From Calonectria ilicicola (Eukaryota; Ascomycota; Sordariomycetes; Hypocreales; Nectriaceae), in the NCBI GenBank assembly GCA_020809705.1, contig CP085825.1, positions 5,084,001 to 5,148,000 of the forward strand: a stretch of DNA of 64,000 bases, read 5' to 3'. The notes beneath the pieces are model-generated. The model saw nothing but the letters and a program-made list of their open reading frames with translations. It did no database searches and had not been told where the DNA came from. Within the stretch, counting starts at the first letter, position 1, and each line of letters opens with the position of its first letter. Position numbers and translations under genes: made by a program. Shown here piece by piece: positions 24,395 to 38,400 of this stretch.

Positions 24395-27388
24395 ATGACC
24401 GAGCCAGAGAACTTTGAGGAGGATCTCTTTGCTGACCTGTAAGGCCCTGACACGCGATATACGATACCGACGCTCTCCTCCACGAACATTTGACACGATG
24501 CTGACACGGTAACCACAGCTACGATGATAACGACGCTTCCAAGCCGCCGCCACCTGCTGCTCCCCCGAAGGCTCCCGCCGCGACCGCCGTGGATAACCAG
24601 CCCGTACAAACCATCGTGAATGAACAACTAGGGGGATTACACGAAGATGACAAGGGAGGTAATGAAGCCATGGATGAGGACCAAGATGACGACGATGACG
24701 ATGTCGATTTCAACCTGGGAGGAGGTGCTACTAGCAACAGCATGAGCCACACTATCGCGCATGATGATGACCCAACACCACCGCCCTTTGGAACGGTTCA
24801 CAAGGCAAGTGCCAAAGAAGATGGGTAAGTCTTTTGCCATTCCCACCTGTGATTTATGTCCCTTGAATTCAGTTTCCCTTGTTTTTCGCGCTTTGCGCTG
24901 CCTGCTGGATTTGCTGGCTCGTGATGGCAGCCACTATGTGGCCGTGTGAGTTGGTGCTGGGGGTGGCTTCGCCGAGAGATCGGAGTGCCGGCTAGGCTGG
25001 AAGGGTTGTGGTTTGGTTGAAAAGGCTTGCGTGGCATGGCTTGCGTGACACCGATGGCCCAAACAAACTCAGACGGGGGAGCCTTGATCAGCCAAATTAC
25101 ATGGGGCAAGAGGACCGAGAGCAAGAGCAAGAAACAGAATCGGATAAGACAAGGCTTCAACGATCAGTCAGTGAGCATCAAGGCAAGAGGAGGAAGCCAA
25201 TCTCTAAACTGGGAATTTTTTTTCACCATGTGGATACTCCGAGAAGAAATCAACCGACCTAGTCAAGGCAGGGGACAGCTTTCCTACCTTTTATAGCCCA
25301 GAGTTGCAGAGATCTTAATAACGCCCGATGAGAATATTTACATTTTCTCTGGTTGGCTAGAGCAAGATTTGCAGCGAATAGCGCTCGAGGCCAGTACCTA
25401 GCACAAGAGACAGAGAGAAGAGTCAAGACGATAGCACAAGACGAAGAAATATTCGACCAAGCTGATCTGGCATCTCTCACTGCACTGTCCTTCGCCATGT
25501 TTCGAGAAAGAAATCATGATGAATCATGATCGACTTGCACCAACATTGCAATGGAATGGACCTCTGGCACCCAACAGCACATCCATCCCACATACGATAT
25601 ATGCTTGCAGAATGGGCCTTGATAATTGGCCGATGCCTATTCGCTTATACCTGAAACTGTCACGAGGCATTTGCACTTTTGGTTATTTGCGAGCCTCGCC
25701 GCCTGATTTGATTTGATTGGATGGATCCATGACATGCCTGGTTGGACCATTCAGGACACTGGGCACCAAGATAATTCTTGCGCAAGTTGCAAGCAGCCAA
25801 CTGAATATTCGTTCTTGGCGCAGGGAATTATTTGCGCTTTGCCCAACTCCGACTTGCCTGCAGCAAGCCACCATGCCTCCCAACCAAGCGCCCCCAGCGT
25901 TTTCCCGCCAGCCCATATTCCCCATTGTTTCCAAACCGCTGCCATGCTGCTAATTGCGCCGATTGACTGTACTTGTGGTTTTTGTGGCTAATTCATGAAA
26001 TAGTAAAATGTTTATTGGTGGTTTGAACTGGGAAACAACCGATCGTAAGTAGCGTGTGGCGTGTTTTTTTGTAGACGGCATCCTAACCAAGGCAGAATCC
26101 TTGAGAGATTACTTTACCCAATTTGGCGAGGTGGTTGAGTGCACAGTCATGCGAGATAATAGCACCGGCAGGTCGCGAGGCTTTGGTTTTCTCACATTCA
26201 AGGACCCCAAGACAGTTAACATTGTCATGGTGAAGGAACATTTCCTTGATGGTAAAATTGTGAGGAGGCAACTATTCTGACCCTTGCCTTGCGCCTTTAC
26301 TAACACCAAGGCAGATCGACCCCAAGCGAGCTATCCCTCGAGATGAGCAGGAAAAGACGAGCAAGATTTTTGTTGGCGGTGTGAGCCAAGAGACGACAGA
26401 CCAGGAGTTTAAAGAGTACTTTGCCCAGTTTGGGCGGGTTGTTGATGCCACTCTCATGATGGACAAGGACACGGGCCGGCCGAGAGGGTTCGGCTTCGTT
26501 ACCTTTGAGAGCGAAGCAGGCGTGGATGCCTGCATTAACGTGCCCTTGGAGATTCACGGCAAACCAATTGAAGTGAAGAAGGCCCAGCCTCGAGGTAACC
26601 TTCGGGAAGAGGAAGAGGCTTCTCGTCGAGGAGGGGCAACTAAGTTTAGAAAGGGAGAGGACCAAACTTCACAAAGCTCTATGGGCCAGCAGATGGGCAA
26701 CAACAACGGCATGACACCTCAAGTCATGGCACAATATTTCCAGCGGATGCAACAGTACTTTGCCATGATGCAGTCGCAAATGGCTATGAGCCGTGGCATG
26801 CCAATGAACCCGGCCATGTGGCAAAACATGATGCAAATGCAGCAGATGCAACAGATGATGGGACGCGGTGGCGGAGGCGGTGCCAACGGTCAGAATATGA
26901 TGAACAACATGAACCCACAGATGATGCAGCAAATGCAACAGATGCAGCAACAGATGATGCAACAACAGGGCCAACAAGGTGATCAAGGCAATGGCGCAGG
27001 TGCCGGAGCTGCTGCTGGTGTTGGCGGAGGTGGCCGAGGATACAACAACTACGACCAGTACCAAGGACCTCGAGGGGGACGGGGCGGCCGAGGAGGTGGA
27101 TATGGAGGAGGCTATGGTATGGGTGGCGGTAGTGGTGGTGCTGGCGGCGGCGGCGGCGGCGGCGGAGGTGCACCAACTTCATGGGAGGGCATGTATGATG
27201 ATGTCCCTCAGCCAAACCCCAATCAAGGCCCTGGCAGCTTTCGGGCAGGCTCTCAAGGGGCCCCCGATCCCCAGCACGCACCGCCTGCCAACGCGCCCAC
27301 TGGCCCCAAGAATGCTGGAAAGCCTGGCGCCAACTATCGAGGTGGTGGCCGGGGAGGCAGCCGAGGATACCACCCATACTCGCGATAA
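24395..27388 (+). CDS. HRP1: Hrp1/Nab4-type RNA-binding protein (cleavage factor IB)
   Basis: Nuclear hnRNP-like protein that binds UA-rich efficiency elements in pre-mRNA 3' ends and shuttles with mRNA. Exons 24395-24438, 24519-24824, 26004-26044, 26096-26259 and 26315-27388 give 542 residues. The N-terminus is acidic (DEDQDDDDDDVDFNLGGG). RRM1 starts near 118 (KMFIGGLNWETTD, then GRSRGFGFLTF) and RRM2 near 200 (KIFVGGVSQETTD, then GRPRGFGFVTF), separated by the short linker IDPKRAIPRDEQEKTS typical of Hrp1. The C-terminus is low complexity: a Met/Gln tract (about 320-400) and a Gly/Arg-rich tail ending RGYHPYSR. Intron 2 (24825-26003) is 1,179 bp, roughly twenty times its neighbours, and falls just before RRM1. 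Confidence 0.94.
24825..26003 (+). other. Unusually long intron 2 of HRP1
   Basis: Donor GTAAGT and acceptor ATAG with a CTAAT branch-like site 11 bp upstream. The interior has no ORF beyond about 90 codons and no resemblance to a mobile element. Its 3' third has GATTTGATTTGATTGG and several C-rich runs. Confidence 0.75.
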
Positions 27389-28193
27389 GAGGTATACCAG
27401 GAGAGCCGACAGCATGGTCCATGTTGTACATGCGATGATGGACCTGGAACACTCAGCGAATCACCCTCTGGTGTTGTCGTCATGATGAGGCACCCCCCTT
27501 CTGTGGCCTCGAGGCTCAGGTGGGCTCAACCCGGACACAGGATGCAGCTTCTGTATTACTACTGATTACTACTGGCACGCTTCTCTGATTTGGCATGCCA
27601 AACACCTCTTTTCCTTTTATGGGGTTCAGAGCATATTAAGATTTTACAACGCCTTAACTGGGCGAACAAGGGGCAGGAGGCGAGGAAAAGAAAAAAGGAC
27701 ACGCGGATCTAAGGCGCCTCGGGGTCGGGAAGTGAAGTGCATGGTAATTTGAGCAGTCCCATTCTAACAAGATAAATACTTATATTTGTGTTACTATTTT
27801 GTTGTGTCAAGTTTGTTGTATTGAACAAACTCGAGATGGAGCGGATGGGTTAATTGGTTTTTGAAATGGCTGGTTGGACCATTTTCTGTGTCGTAATTGC
27901 TTGATAATTCAATGCTATCTGTGATAATGACCAGCCTCCTTTGTTTTTCGAGTTTGATATATGGTACCCTCTCTTATTGACGTCAAGACCTGCCAAGCAT
28001 GATCGACCGCCCAATAAAGATGGCGTCACACGAACATGCATGCACCCGCGCACATATGTGTGCGTCTATGTACATATTTATATAGCTATATACAAGAAAT
28101 TATGAAAACGAAGTATAGCTTGACCGTGTACCTCGCCTTCCTTCAGCCTCGCCAGGCTACCCGATCACTGATCCAGCAACACGGTGAGTCCGA
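27389..28193. other. Convergent 3' flanks of HRP1 and the pectate lyase
   Basis: AT-rich 3' sequence. An alternating purine/pyrimidine segment lies near 28,035-28,075 (CATGCATGCACCCGCGCACATATGTGTGCG). No ORF is supported. Confidence 0.4.
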
Positions 28194-29295
28194 TTAGCAT
28201 GTCTCTGCGAAACTGCTAACAACGCAATACTGGCCGTCAGCACCGTCACTGTTCTTCGTGGGTTCGTCCCCAGTATCGTTGCCTGTGTAAAGCCCGCAGC
28301 TCTTGCCACTGTCTTGGCAAGCGTTGGTAATGGTACATGTGTCGCCGTAATTGGTGTTGATGCCACAGAGTTCACCACCATTGACAGCAGCAACGTTGTT
28401 GATAACGATATTTCGAGGGCCTCCGTTTCCATCACAGTTACCGCAGCTCCGCGAGAGCTTTCCGTAGTCCTCAACGTAGAAGTTGGAGATTTCGACCGTG
28501 CCACGGCCGTTGAACTGGACGACCTTGTCCGCAGCATGGAAAGCACCGCCGCCGTTAATGATCGAAGTACCGGATGTCTGCTTAAGCGTGACTGCATCCT
28601 CGCAAACGTCCTCCCACCAAACATTGATCAAGGTGCAAGTGCCAAGACAATGGACACCTTCTCCCTGGTTGGGGCCGATGATGACGTTCTGAAGAGTAGC
28701 GCCATCCTCGAGGATGAACATGGCGGCATCCTCGTTTAGTTCACCGCTGGTACAGACAGAGGCTATTCAAAGTAAGCTCCGCAATTTTATACAACGACAT
28801 GAATGAGTTCTTACGGGATCGGTCATATTGGTACATTTTGCCATCAAATGTCCCGCTCACGGAAATAGCACTGGCAGAGGCAACAGCGCCAGAGGACTGG
28901 GGGAGTGTTCGAGTGATTCCTGTAACATCGGCCGACCCGGTTCCAGACCCGGTAGTAGGGGTAGCGACAGCTGCAGAGCTGTCCTGAATCGGAGTGTTGG
29001 CAGAACCACCGCTGCCCGTATCGAAAGACGAAGCGTCGTCATACTGGGCGAAAAAAGGGGTGGGTTGTGAGCCACTTGGAACACCGGGAGTAGAGTCGCC
29101 GGATCCAGATCCAGAGCCGGAGTCAGATGCGGGCACACACTGACTATACCATTCATTGATGGGACTACAAAGGGTACCATCAACACACTCAGTGTCGCCA
29201 GTGTAGGCACTTCCACCGCACTGATAGAAGAGTTCGACAGCAGCCAGAGCAATGTTGCCAAAGCCGGCAAAAGTGATGAGGATAGATGCTCTCAT
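28194..29295 (-). CDS. Secreted pectate lyase, CBM1 + PL3
   Basis: Extracellular enzyme expected to cleave de-esterified pectin by beta-elimination, with a cellulose-binding module. Exons 29295-28815 and 28762-28194 give 349 residues. A signal peptide ([18 protein letters not shown]) leads directly into a fungal CBM1 at about residues 21-54 (FYQCGG ... NEWYSQC) with its four cysteines and surface aromatics. A Ser/Gly/Thr linker of about 75 residues follows. The PL3 domain (about 130-349) has [51 protein letters not shown] and a Cys-rich C-terminus ending SSFAETC. The join [13 protein letters not shown] uses the acceptor ATAG at 28763 and keeps the frame. PL3 enzymes usually lack a CBM1, so the fusion is notable. 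Confidence 0.9.
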
Positions 29296-29466
29296 GCTGG
29301 CGAAGAGGTATTAAGAATGGATAGCTTGAAGGAAATATATGGCAATGACCTGCAGAGAAGAAAAGACAGACTTGCGGCCCTGCCCAAATCTGCGTGGGTA
29401 TCAAAGAAAAGGGACAAGCTTGAAGAGAAAAAAAAGAGCGAACGAGTCTAAGCAAACAGAACTGCC

Positions 29467-29476
29467 TTTTTTATAT
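29467..29476 (-). promoter_or_regulatory. TATA-like element of the pectate lyase gene
   Basis: The minus strand reads ATATAAAAAA about 175 bp upstream of the ATG, a fair TATA box for an inducible secreted-enzyme gene. Confidence 0.45.
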
Positions 29477-31441
29477 TCCAAGTCCTCATCCCCAACATAC
29501 GTTGTCCATGAGGTCTCCAATAGTACCTACATGCCCCGAGCAAGGGATTAAAATACGAGAAACACCAAGTACAAGGAAGCATTGCGGGACTTGGTTTTAA
29601 CTATAGATCATAAACAGAATACTTCCAATAAGAATGCTGAACAGGCGCAGTGTGGGCGGGGTTGGGCCGGTTAGTGAGGCGAGTTTCGTTCATTCTTTGT
29701 TCATCCTCCCCTAGTTGACATGGTCCCTGGTGCATTCTTGTTTGAAGTCCTTGTTGCTGGCCCGTCATGATTGGCGGCATTTTTTAAAGATATCAGTAAG
29801 CTTAGACACAAGAGTAGGAGGGGCAGCGACATGGGGGTTGAAAATTTGAGTAAAACCGATATGCTAGTTCAATCCCGGTTTGGTTTGCCAACAACAGAGC
29901 AGCCCCCAGTCTGAAGTTATTCTCCGGCTGGCTGACCATGTCAAGCGAAGACGGGGTAAACTCAAATGTTTCTTCTTTTGTGGAAAGGAAAAGGAAAAGA
30001 AGAAGATAAACCCTTGTTGACAAAAGGTTTGTACGGCTTGAAATATTGGCCAATGCCGAATTACTTAGAGCGCTACACGTGCTATTACGAGAATGGGCTC
30101 AGAAGCGATGCCACTAGCGTTTATTACATCTGTTTTTTTTTTTGTTTTGTTTATTCTTTCATCTCTGCCCTCCTCGACGAGGGGAAGTGAACCACCCAAA
30201 TGGGGCTTGTCCAAAGGGAACTATTGGAAAAACCATAGGGTTTCATTGAGCCAAGCCAAGGGCGACAGTATTAGAAGAAGGGGATGCACCTGATACATCA
30301 GATGTTGCAGACCCGTGGCTCCGTTCTCATCAAACACGAGGGTCCAAAAAGGGATACATTTCGGAGTACTGGCGGAGCTTTTGGAAAGCGGAGCCGGGGT
30401 ATTAATCCATGTCAAGGACGCCGTGGAATGCGATCGTGTTGAAGTCAGGAACATCAAGGGTCGCGTCCATCCAGGGCCGCGCTCTTCAAGGGTCACTCAC
30501 CCTCAAACTCGCGACTTGCCACGCACGTGATATTTCATGTGAAGAGGTCGTATTCAATCAAGATCACGTGCGGCGCTCTCCCTCTCATACTCCGACATGA
30601 TATCATGTGACTCGCCACTTTTCATCCTTATTGCCACTACCCCCCTTTATCCCCTTCGGTTAAGTTGCAGTAAAATGACGCCATGACCCAACCGCGGAAG
30701 GCGCATGGCAGCTAGACACAACTCAAGTTACGCCCACAGCGCGATAATCTACCAGGGAAAGACGAGGCGCAACGGACCGGATGACTAAACCACAAGGGAG
30801 ATTAAAATGCCCGGCTGTCGGTTGCAATATGAGGAATGGGCACGAGAGCAGTTGTCATCCCTGTAGATGGCGGATGTGCTCTTTGCTCGCAGGAATCCAA
30901 AGGATGCATCTCCCTCCTTTTTGTTCGGAACAAGCAGGGTCGCTAATTGGCCCGTCATTCGTCCATTTGTACCGAACACATGTATGTAGCACATTAGAAC
31001 GAAGCTTTCGGAAAACAAGGACGGCTCACACGCACATGGCGGGACATCTGAAAGCCCACTGCCCTACATTTGGTCCGTCTATATGTAGGCCCAATCTTTC
31101 AACGTCGCTGCCCAGCCACATTCCCAGCTTCATTTCCCCCTTTAATTGATCACCTCTCGGCATCGCAGCATAACAATATCCCGTGTCGTGTCAGCCCGTA
31201 TCACACTGAGGCCGCCATTCCAGAGCATAACCCCAGATTTTAGCAGGGATCTCGGGCCTCTCGGTCCAGCGCCGAACCCACTAGGCCCACTGTTTTTTGG
31301 TCGCGTCGGGTCACTGGACACGCTTCTTCTTAATTGTTGCTCCTCCTTAAGGCTGTACAATCTGCCCTACGCCGTCCTCGACAAAACCCATCGACAGGTT
31401 ACATCTCTCGAGTCCGCTCATTTCACACACCAGCATTCGCC
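29477..31441. other. Divergent intergenic region, pectate lyase / PCT1
   Basis: The 2 kb between the pectate lyase promoter and the PCT1 start contains the E-box cluster listed separately. The last 250 bp is pyrimidine-rich leader into PCT1. The in-frame extension upstream of the PCT1 ATG begins only at a TTG. Confidence 0.4.
30523..30610. promoter_or_regulatory. Cluster of CACGTG / CATGTGA elements upstream of PCT1
   Basis: Four bHLH-type sites occur in 88 bp: GCACGTGA at 30523-30530, TCATGTGAAG at 30535-30544, ATCACGTGC at 30563-30571 and ATCATGTGA at 30602-30610. In yeast, Ino2/Ino4 act on CATGTGAAAT elements of phospholipid genes; the second site matches eight of those ten bases. The cluster is about 830-920 bp before the PCT1 ATG and 1.2 kb before the pectate lyase. 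Confidence 0.5.
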
Positions 31442-32918
<1,477 letters not shown>

Positions 32919-33900
32919 CTGAAATGGCCTTGATGGCAGCTAAAAAGAAGGAAGAGATAACAACAACAAAAAGAAACTAGAGGCTGTGATAAAACAAGCT
33001 TCACATTGAGATGGTCAACCTGTTTTTTCAGTCGCAAGGGTTTTGGATTCTAGCATTATAGTATTAGCTAGCTCAAATATTAATAACATGGCCGGCTGCA
33101 GGCGTTCCGGTACTCTTGGAAGTTGACATCTACCCGCTTGTTAGTGAAGCATGAATAATAGACATGTGGTCTGTGTTGTCGATCTGGTCTCTCCGATGAG
33201 CATAGACCATAGATAACTTTATCTCAATGACTCGTCCACTTCCTTGATCCCTACACTAGCTTGGGTTCTGTCGTCATCGAATATGCCCGTCAGAATGCTA
33301 GGCATTAGCCATTTTCCGCTGCAACACAGACGTATGGTGCTTGATTCTCAAACGGCCTTGCTGCGCATTGCCGTCATTTGATGACTTCTTGCCCAATCCA
33401 ATCCTCCGAGCCTGCAACAGAGGTCCATTTTTAGATGTGCAGATGTAGGTGATTTGGAGTCGGCCGCCCGAAACGTCGGATATTATTACCCCGGTAATTA
33501 ATACTCTCGCCGCCGCCGCCTCGAAGTGAAGCCCAAAAGTGCAAAAACCCTCAACCAATGCCGCTGCAGGGTTACAAAAGCCATTCCCCCTGTTTCAGAC
33601 AATAGCCGAGAAAAATAGCACAGTTAATGGATGGTCTTGTCTTTGAATCTCGGAGGTTGATTTGTAATCCGAAGACTACAACAAAGTGTCAAGAACCAAC
33701 ACAACATGTAGCCCGCCACTAAGGCATTTTCCCAAGGCGAAGTTGGCAACGTAAGCTCACCAACCCTCTAACCGCCCATTGCCACCGATCCTCCTCGGCG
33801 GCATCGATGAATGGTCAAGCTACATGCGCTTAGGTGTTAGGTTAAATTTGCGGCTCCGTCGCCCCATCCACACCACCCGCTCTCGCATCCGCCTCCCACA

Positions 33901-33922
33901 CCCGCGCGCGCGCGCGCGCGGG
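33901..33922. repeat. Alternating (CG)n palindrome, Z-DNA-prone
   Basis: The tract is CCC, then GC dinucleotides without interruption, then GGG; 22 bp in all and a perfect palindrome. Such alternating CG runs favour Z-DNA and are rare in a genome of moderate GC. Confidence 0.8.
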
Positions 33923-35404
33923 CAGCTTTCCCAGGAGGCGACCCAATTCCGCAAAGCGGTGTTTTTTTTTTTTTGGGAAGTTTTGAGGGGGGATATTTAG
34001 AAAGGGCTAGATGACGAAAAAGAATAAAAGCAAAAAGGTCGGTGTGGCATGGTTAGCGGCGCACTTGCTTGCCCTTCCGATTCCCGAGGCCTGACAGGGT
34101 AGCATAGAAACGTGAGCAGAGGGAAGCGCGCGCGAGCAGCTGAGTCGGAATGAACCGACGTATGAAGGAACCTTGGTATTGGTACGAGAATACGAAATGC
34201 GGGGTTTTGCTCTGACAGACACCATGTATCATGTTTTCAGCTACAGGCCAGCTGGAAATGGCTGATTATGAGATATCATGTCGTAACTCACCACCATTGT
34301 CTAGCTAACCTGTACTTTACTTCGTGACTTTCTCTGATATAGAAATTCATCAGATTCAAATAGGATACAAGAATGATTAGTTTTGTTGACGATAATCAAT
34401 AAATAGCGTCTGTTTGGTGCATCATTTTGCATAACTCAGTGGCTTACGAGAGATTTTACTTTGAGTTGCCTGGCCCTCTTCTCTACAAGAAAGGACAGCT
34501 TTTTTGAGTAGGCACCACACCGCTGGTCAGCAAAAAAACCTTCATGAGCCGTCGGATCTCATGCATACGCTCGGGATCGCCTTTTGCCTCGCCTGATCCC
34601 GTGGATCACCTCGGTAGATGGGCTCGATGGGCCTATGGCAACCCCGACTTGCTCTCGCAGGTGAGAATCATATCAGCACGAAATGAGAGCCAGCTGCGTG
34701 CCATCCCTCCGTTACCAGGACCCGGTACCAGTTGTCAGCGGGTTCTGCGACGGGGAATAGCTCCGCAAGAGGTGGGATTCGGTGATGAGGAGATGCAAGT
34801 TGAATGGGCTTTTGTCAAGAGGGGTTTGCGACCAGGAAATCAGGAAAGACAAGCCAGGGGACTACATGAACGCGTACATCTGCGTCATGATCGGGAGCAG
34901 GTAGCCTGATGTGTTGGCTGTAACGCTCCGACTGCAGGTCTCAGCTGCGACGCCGAGTGTGAGCGGGAGACTCTTTCAGTCTCCCTCTCTCTGGCCTTGT
35001 GTGGGTGGTGAGAGTTACTATTCTAGACAGCCATTCCACGCTGTAGTGCAGATCACTTCCCTGGCAAGGAAATCTATTGATGCAAACGCCAGAGATCATG
35101 GACCGGTCAGGCCATCGCCGCGTGGACGTGTCAGACAGAATCAGAAGCGCCCGTCTATTTCTGGGCCTGCTCTCACCTCAATCAGGACAACCAAGACAAC
35201 CAGGACCGTAGAAATTGTCACTGTGCTGCCGCAGGGTAGCGTGGGACAGATGACAATGTGGGAGGATGGTGGTAGAGCGGAGGGTTGGATGAAACCCTGG
35301 AGCGCGCCCCGACGTGTCTGTTTGGCTGCCGTCAGCAGCAAGACGCTTTGAATTTGGCATAGGCGCAATCCCCAGATGGCGGGACGGGATGCCGGGTATT
35401 TTCT

Positions 35405-35426
35405 GGGAAGGGAGAAGGGAGGGGGG
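35405..35426 (+). other. Candidate G-quadruplex
   Basis: Four G-runs of three or more with loops of 2, 4 and 1 bases (GGG-AA-GGG-AGAA-GGG-A-GGGGGG), followed by more G-runs up to about 35,458. Confidence 0.55.
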
Positions 35427-38400
35427 AAGAGGGACAGGGGACGAGGGAGGGGGGTGGGAATCAATGTGGTGAGAGTCAGCCGAATCTCGTCAGTCGGTTG
35501 CGTGTATTGCATGCAAGGCAAAGTCACGGGCATGAAGAGTATGTTGGTTGGAAGGCCTGCTTGGGTGGCCTCGCCTCCCCACGACCACAGCCGATGTTGA
35601 AGCTCCATACTTCCCGAGACTAGGTTGGCCGTCTTGTATCGCGCCATCCAGCGGTGGTGGCTGGCGCCAAAAATAACTTGGGGACCGTTAAGCGCTGATG
35701 ATGCTGGGAACTGATGGATTAGTGTGCGCCACAGCATTAGTTCAAAGTCGCCGAGAGCCTTCTCCTGGGACAAGATCCATGTGTGATAATTAACCCTTGC
35801 AGATTGTGGCAGATTCAAAGTTTCTGTTAACGATGAAGCTAGACTGTCCATGTGGACACTGAGGCTGCAGCAGCTCGGCCAATTTTCTTTTTTTCTTTTT
35901 CATGTACCTCTTTGTGGTTGGGTTGTTGGTTGTACAGGGCCTGCATGCGGAGGGGGGGAGTAAATTGGCCAAGACGGTATGAGAAGGGGGGGATGGGGAT
36001 TGGCGAGGGATGCGCAACAGGGGTGCTAGACAACCAGGGAACGCTCAACGTGACTTGATGCAAACGTGAACTACTTGTCTTGCTTGTCAATCACGGTAAT
36101 GTGCAGCATCGGGCGTCCATCGTTGATGCGCTGCATTTTGGAGGTTGTGGAACCTTTGCTCCTGGTCGCCCAGCCGCACGAGGCCTGCACGAGGCCTGCA
36201 CAAGGCTCGATCAGCGCGTTATCTTGAATCGTCTTCGGCTAGCCCTCGATATCATTATGGAGTAGTTCACCCCACACACCGCGTGCGCGTGCTCAGTCTA
36301 CAACCAGACCTGGGTGTGTTCATGTGCTCAACCAACAGACTAGGCGGCCATCCATTCCATCTTCACAACGCGAATTGCCGCTTTGGGCCAAAAAGCGGGG
36401 GTTTAGTTAGCAAGCAAACGGACGTGGGACGGACCGCTGCGTTGCACTACCCACTTCAGGACAATGCGTCCTCGACAAACGCTCCCGAGCCCATGGTCCA
36501 AGGTGGCCCCCAAGCCCGAGCGAACCCGTCCACCATGGCATGGCATGGACATGGACTTTCCAGTGTCTCGGGCGCCCAGGGTCGAGGCGGAAGACTCCTT
36601 GAGCCGTGCGAGATGTCAACGTGATGGCAGCCTGCCAGGGCCTGACGCCGGGTTAATTCCCTCAGTGCTGTTGGTCCCATGAGCCCAACATTGCGCCTGC
36701 AGCCGATCAGTGATGGATGGATGACCTGAGCGACCTCATCCGAGATCAACGGAGAAAAGCCCAGCCAGGCCCGAACGTGTCCGCGAATTAAAAATAGACG
36801 GCAAGGTAAGACATGGCCAATCGAGGGCTGAGAGGCGCCTCAGACGACTCAGCCCCGGTCCTCCTCTCCACTGTCTTAGTCTTAGCCTCTAAGCCCTAGC
36901 GGCTACGGGAGCGCTCCAACGCTACGTTTCGCTGGGGAACCTGCCGGGGTGGAGGGGGAACATCCATCTTCAGCGGGGGTCCCCTGTCCGCTGCGCTAGC
37001 GATCCTTTGATGGAGCTCCAAGACGCGCTACAGCAGGTTCTGTATGCACTGATCATGGGCAACTCCTCAGCGCATCCCAATTTGATATTCAGGAGATGGA
37101 AAGGGGCGGTTGCTTGTCTCAATGGGGCACAACCTGCGCCAGGAAGACCGCCTTGATTGGAAGGCCCTCTGTATGAGGGAATGGATGGAGATACTGCTGG
37201 CCAAGAGCACGCAGCCTCGCCCTACGGGGTCTGTCAGGGCACGGTCAAAGGTGGACCATGATATCGACAGATGGTCGAGGCTGAGCAGGGGGGTCCCTGA
37301 AGGATCGCGGTAAAACAAACCACGCTTTCGGAATCCCTAATGTGCTGGTGAAGTCTAACAATCCAAACAGTTGTCGAGGACCCGTACCCACTCACTTGTA
37401 ACTTGATGTTTGATGCGCCTCAGTATCGGTACCTGAGTATGCTGCGTTGCTCGTCCTTTGGTCCTGATAATCTCTTGGTTGACTAACTGCTGACTGAATT
37501 CTCCCGTCGCCTTGTGGAGCAATTAGCCGCGAGATATGTATTATTAGCACCACCACACTGCCTGACTAGCCTGAGGAATCGTGAGAAAGAGCGGCTAGCA
37601 AGCCTCTCGCCTGCGCTTTTTCCCGTCCAGTTTTGGGCTCCGCCACCCGTTACCAAGCTACAAGCCTCGTCAACCATCTACGGGCGATCCGTCTCCCTGC
37701 TTGCACATTAGCACTCGAGATCGACAGCCTTGCAAACAGCCACCCACAGACGCGCTGACGCCATACCCGCCGAGCTGTACCGTTTCCCCAGGCCGGCCAT
37801 CGCATTCATTGCACCGCATCGGGCTGCATCGCATCGTACCGTCCCTCTGGCCACGGCGCCCATCCCCTCCCCACCCATCCACACCTCGAGTAGCGTCGCC
37901 TTCTCACCCTCCTGCCAACCTCCTGCAGCATGGTGCAGATGCAGGCGGTTTTGCCCTCGCGCTTGCGACAGTCAATCAGAGAGCAGCGGGAGGGAGACGT
38001 GTTTCTAATTATGGGGTGGGAATCGATTGGGGCGTTCACGGTGATTGACCACTCTTCGAGGCCAAGCTCCTATCCACCTTCACCGTTTCTCTCTGAATCC
38101 GCCATCCTCATCCGGCCGGCAGCCGTGACCTCCTCCTCACCCACCCTCACCCTTGGCTTGGCTCACCTGCATCTAAGACATTGTACTGTAGGATTGCCTC
38201 GCCATGCGATGCCATGCGATGCGATACCATGGCAATCAAGCAATAACACTACTACCCATCATCTATAGCCGACTTGCCGCCCAGCCGCTCATTCCTCGCA
38301 GAGGCTTGGATGGCTGCGGCGTGGTGGCCCCAAGCTCCCGCCACTAAATGCGGCCCAGGGATGGGTGGACGTCCAAGCATCCAGCAGGGATAACGGCCCT

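Noticed and set aside
31334..31441. Mitochondrial-presequence-like extension in frame with PCT1 (contains RVRSFHTPAFA)
   Set aside because: The extension begins at a TTG, preceded by TAA, with no ATG; the first ATG is at 31442 and the enzyme is normally nuclear/ER.
34007..34225. 72-codon minus-strand ORF with an ATG and a hydrophobic C-terminus
   Set aside because: No splice, promoter or codon-bias support; the hydrophobic end is only a translated T-rich run.
35141..35851. 236-codon minus-strand ORF
   Set aside because: Neutral codon use, a Pro/Leu low-complexity C-terminal half antisense to the G-rich tract, no recognisable domain and no promoter or leader signature.
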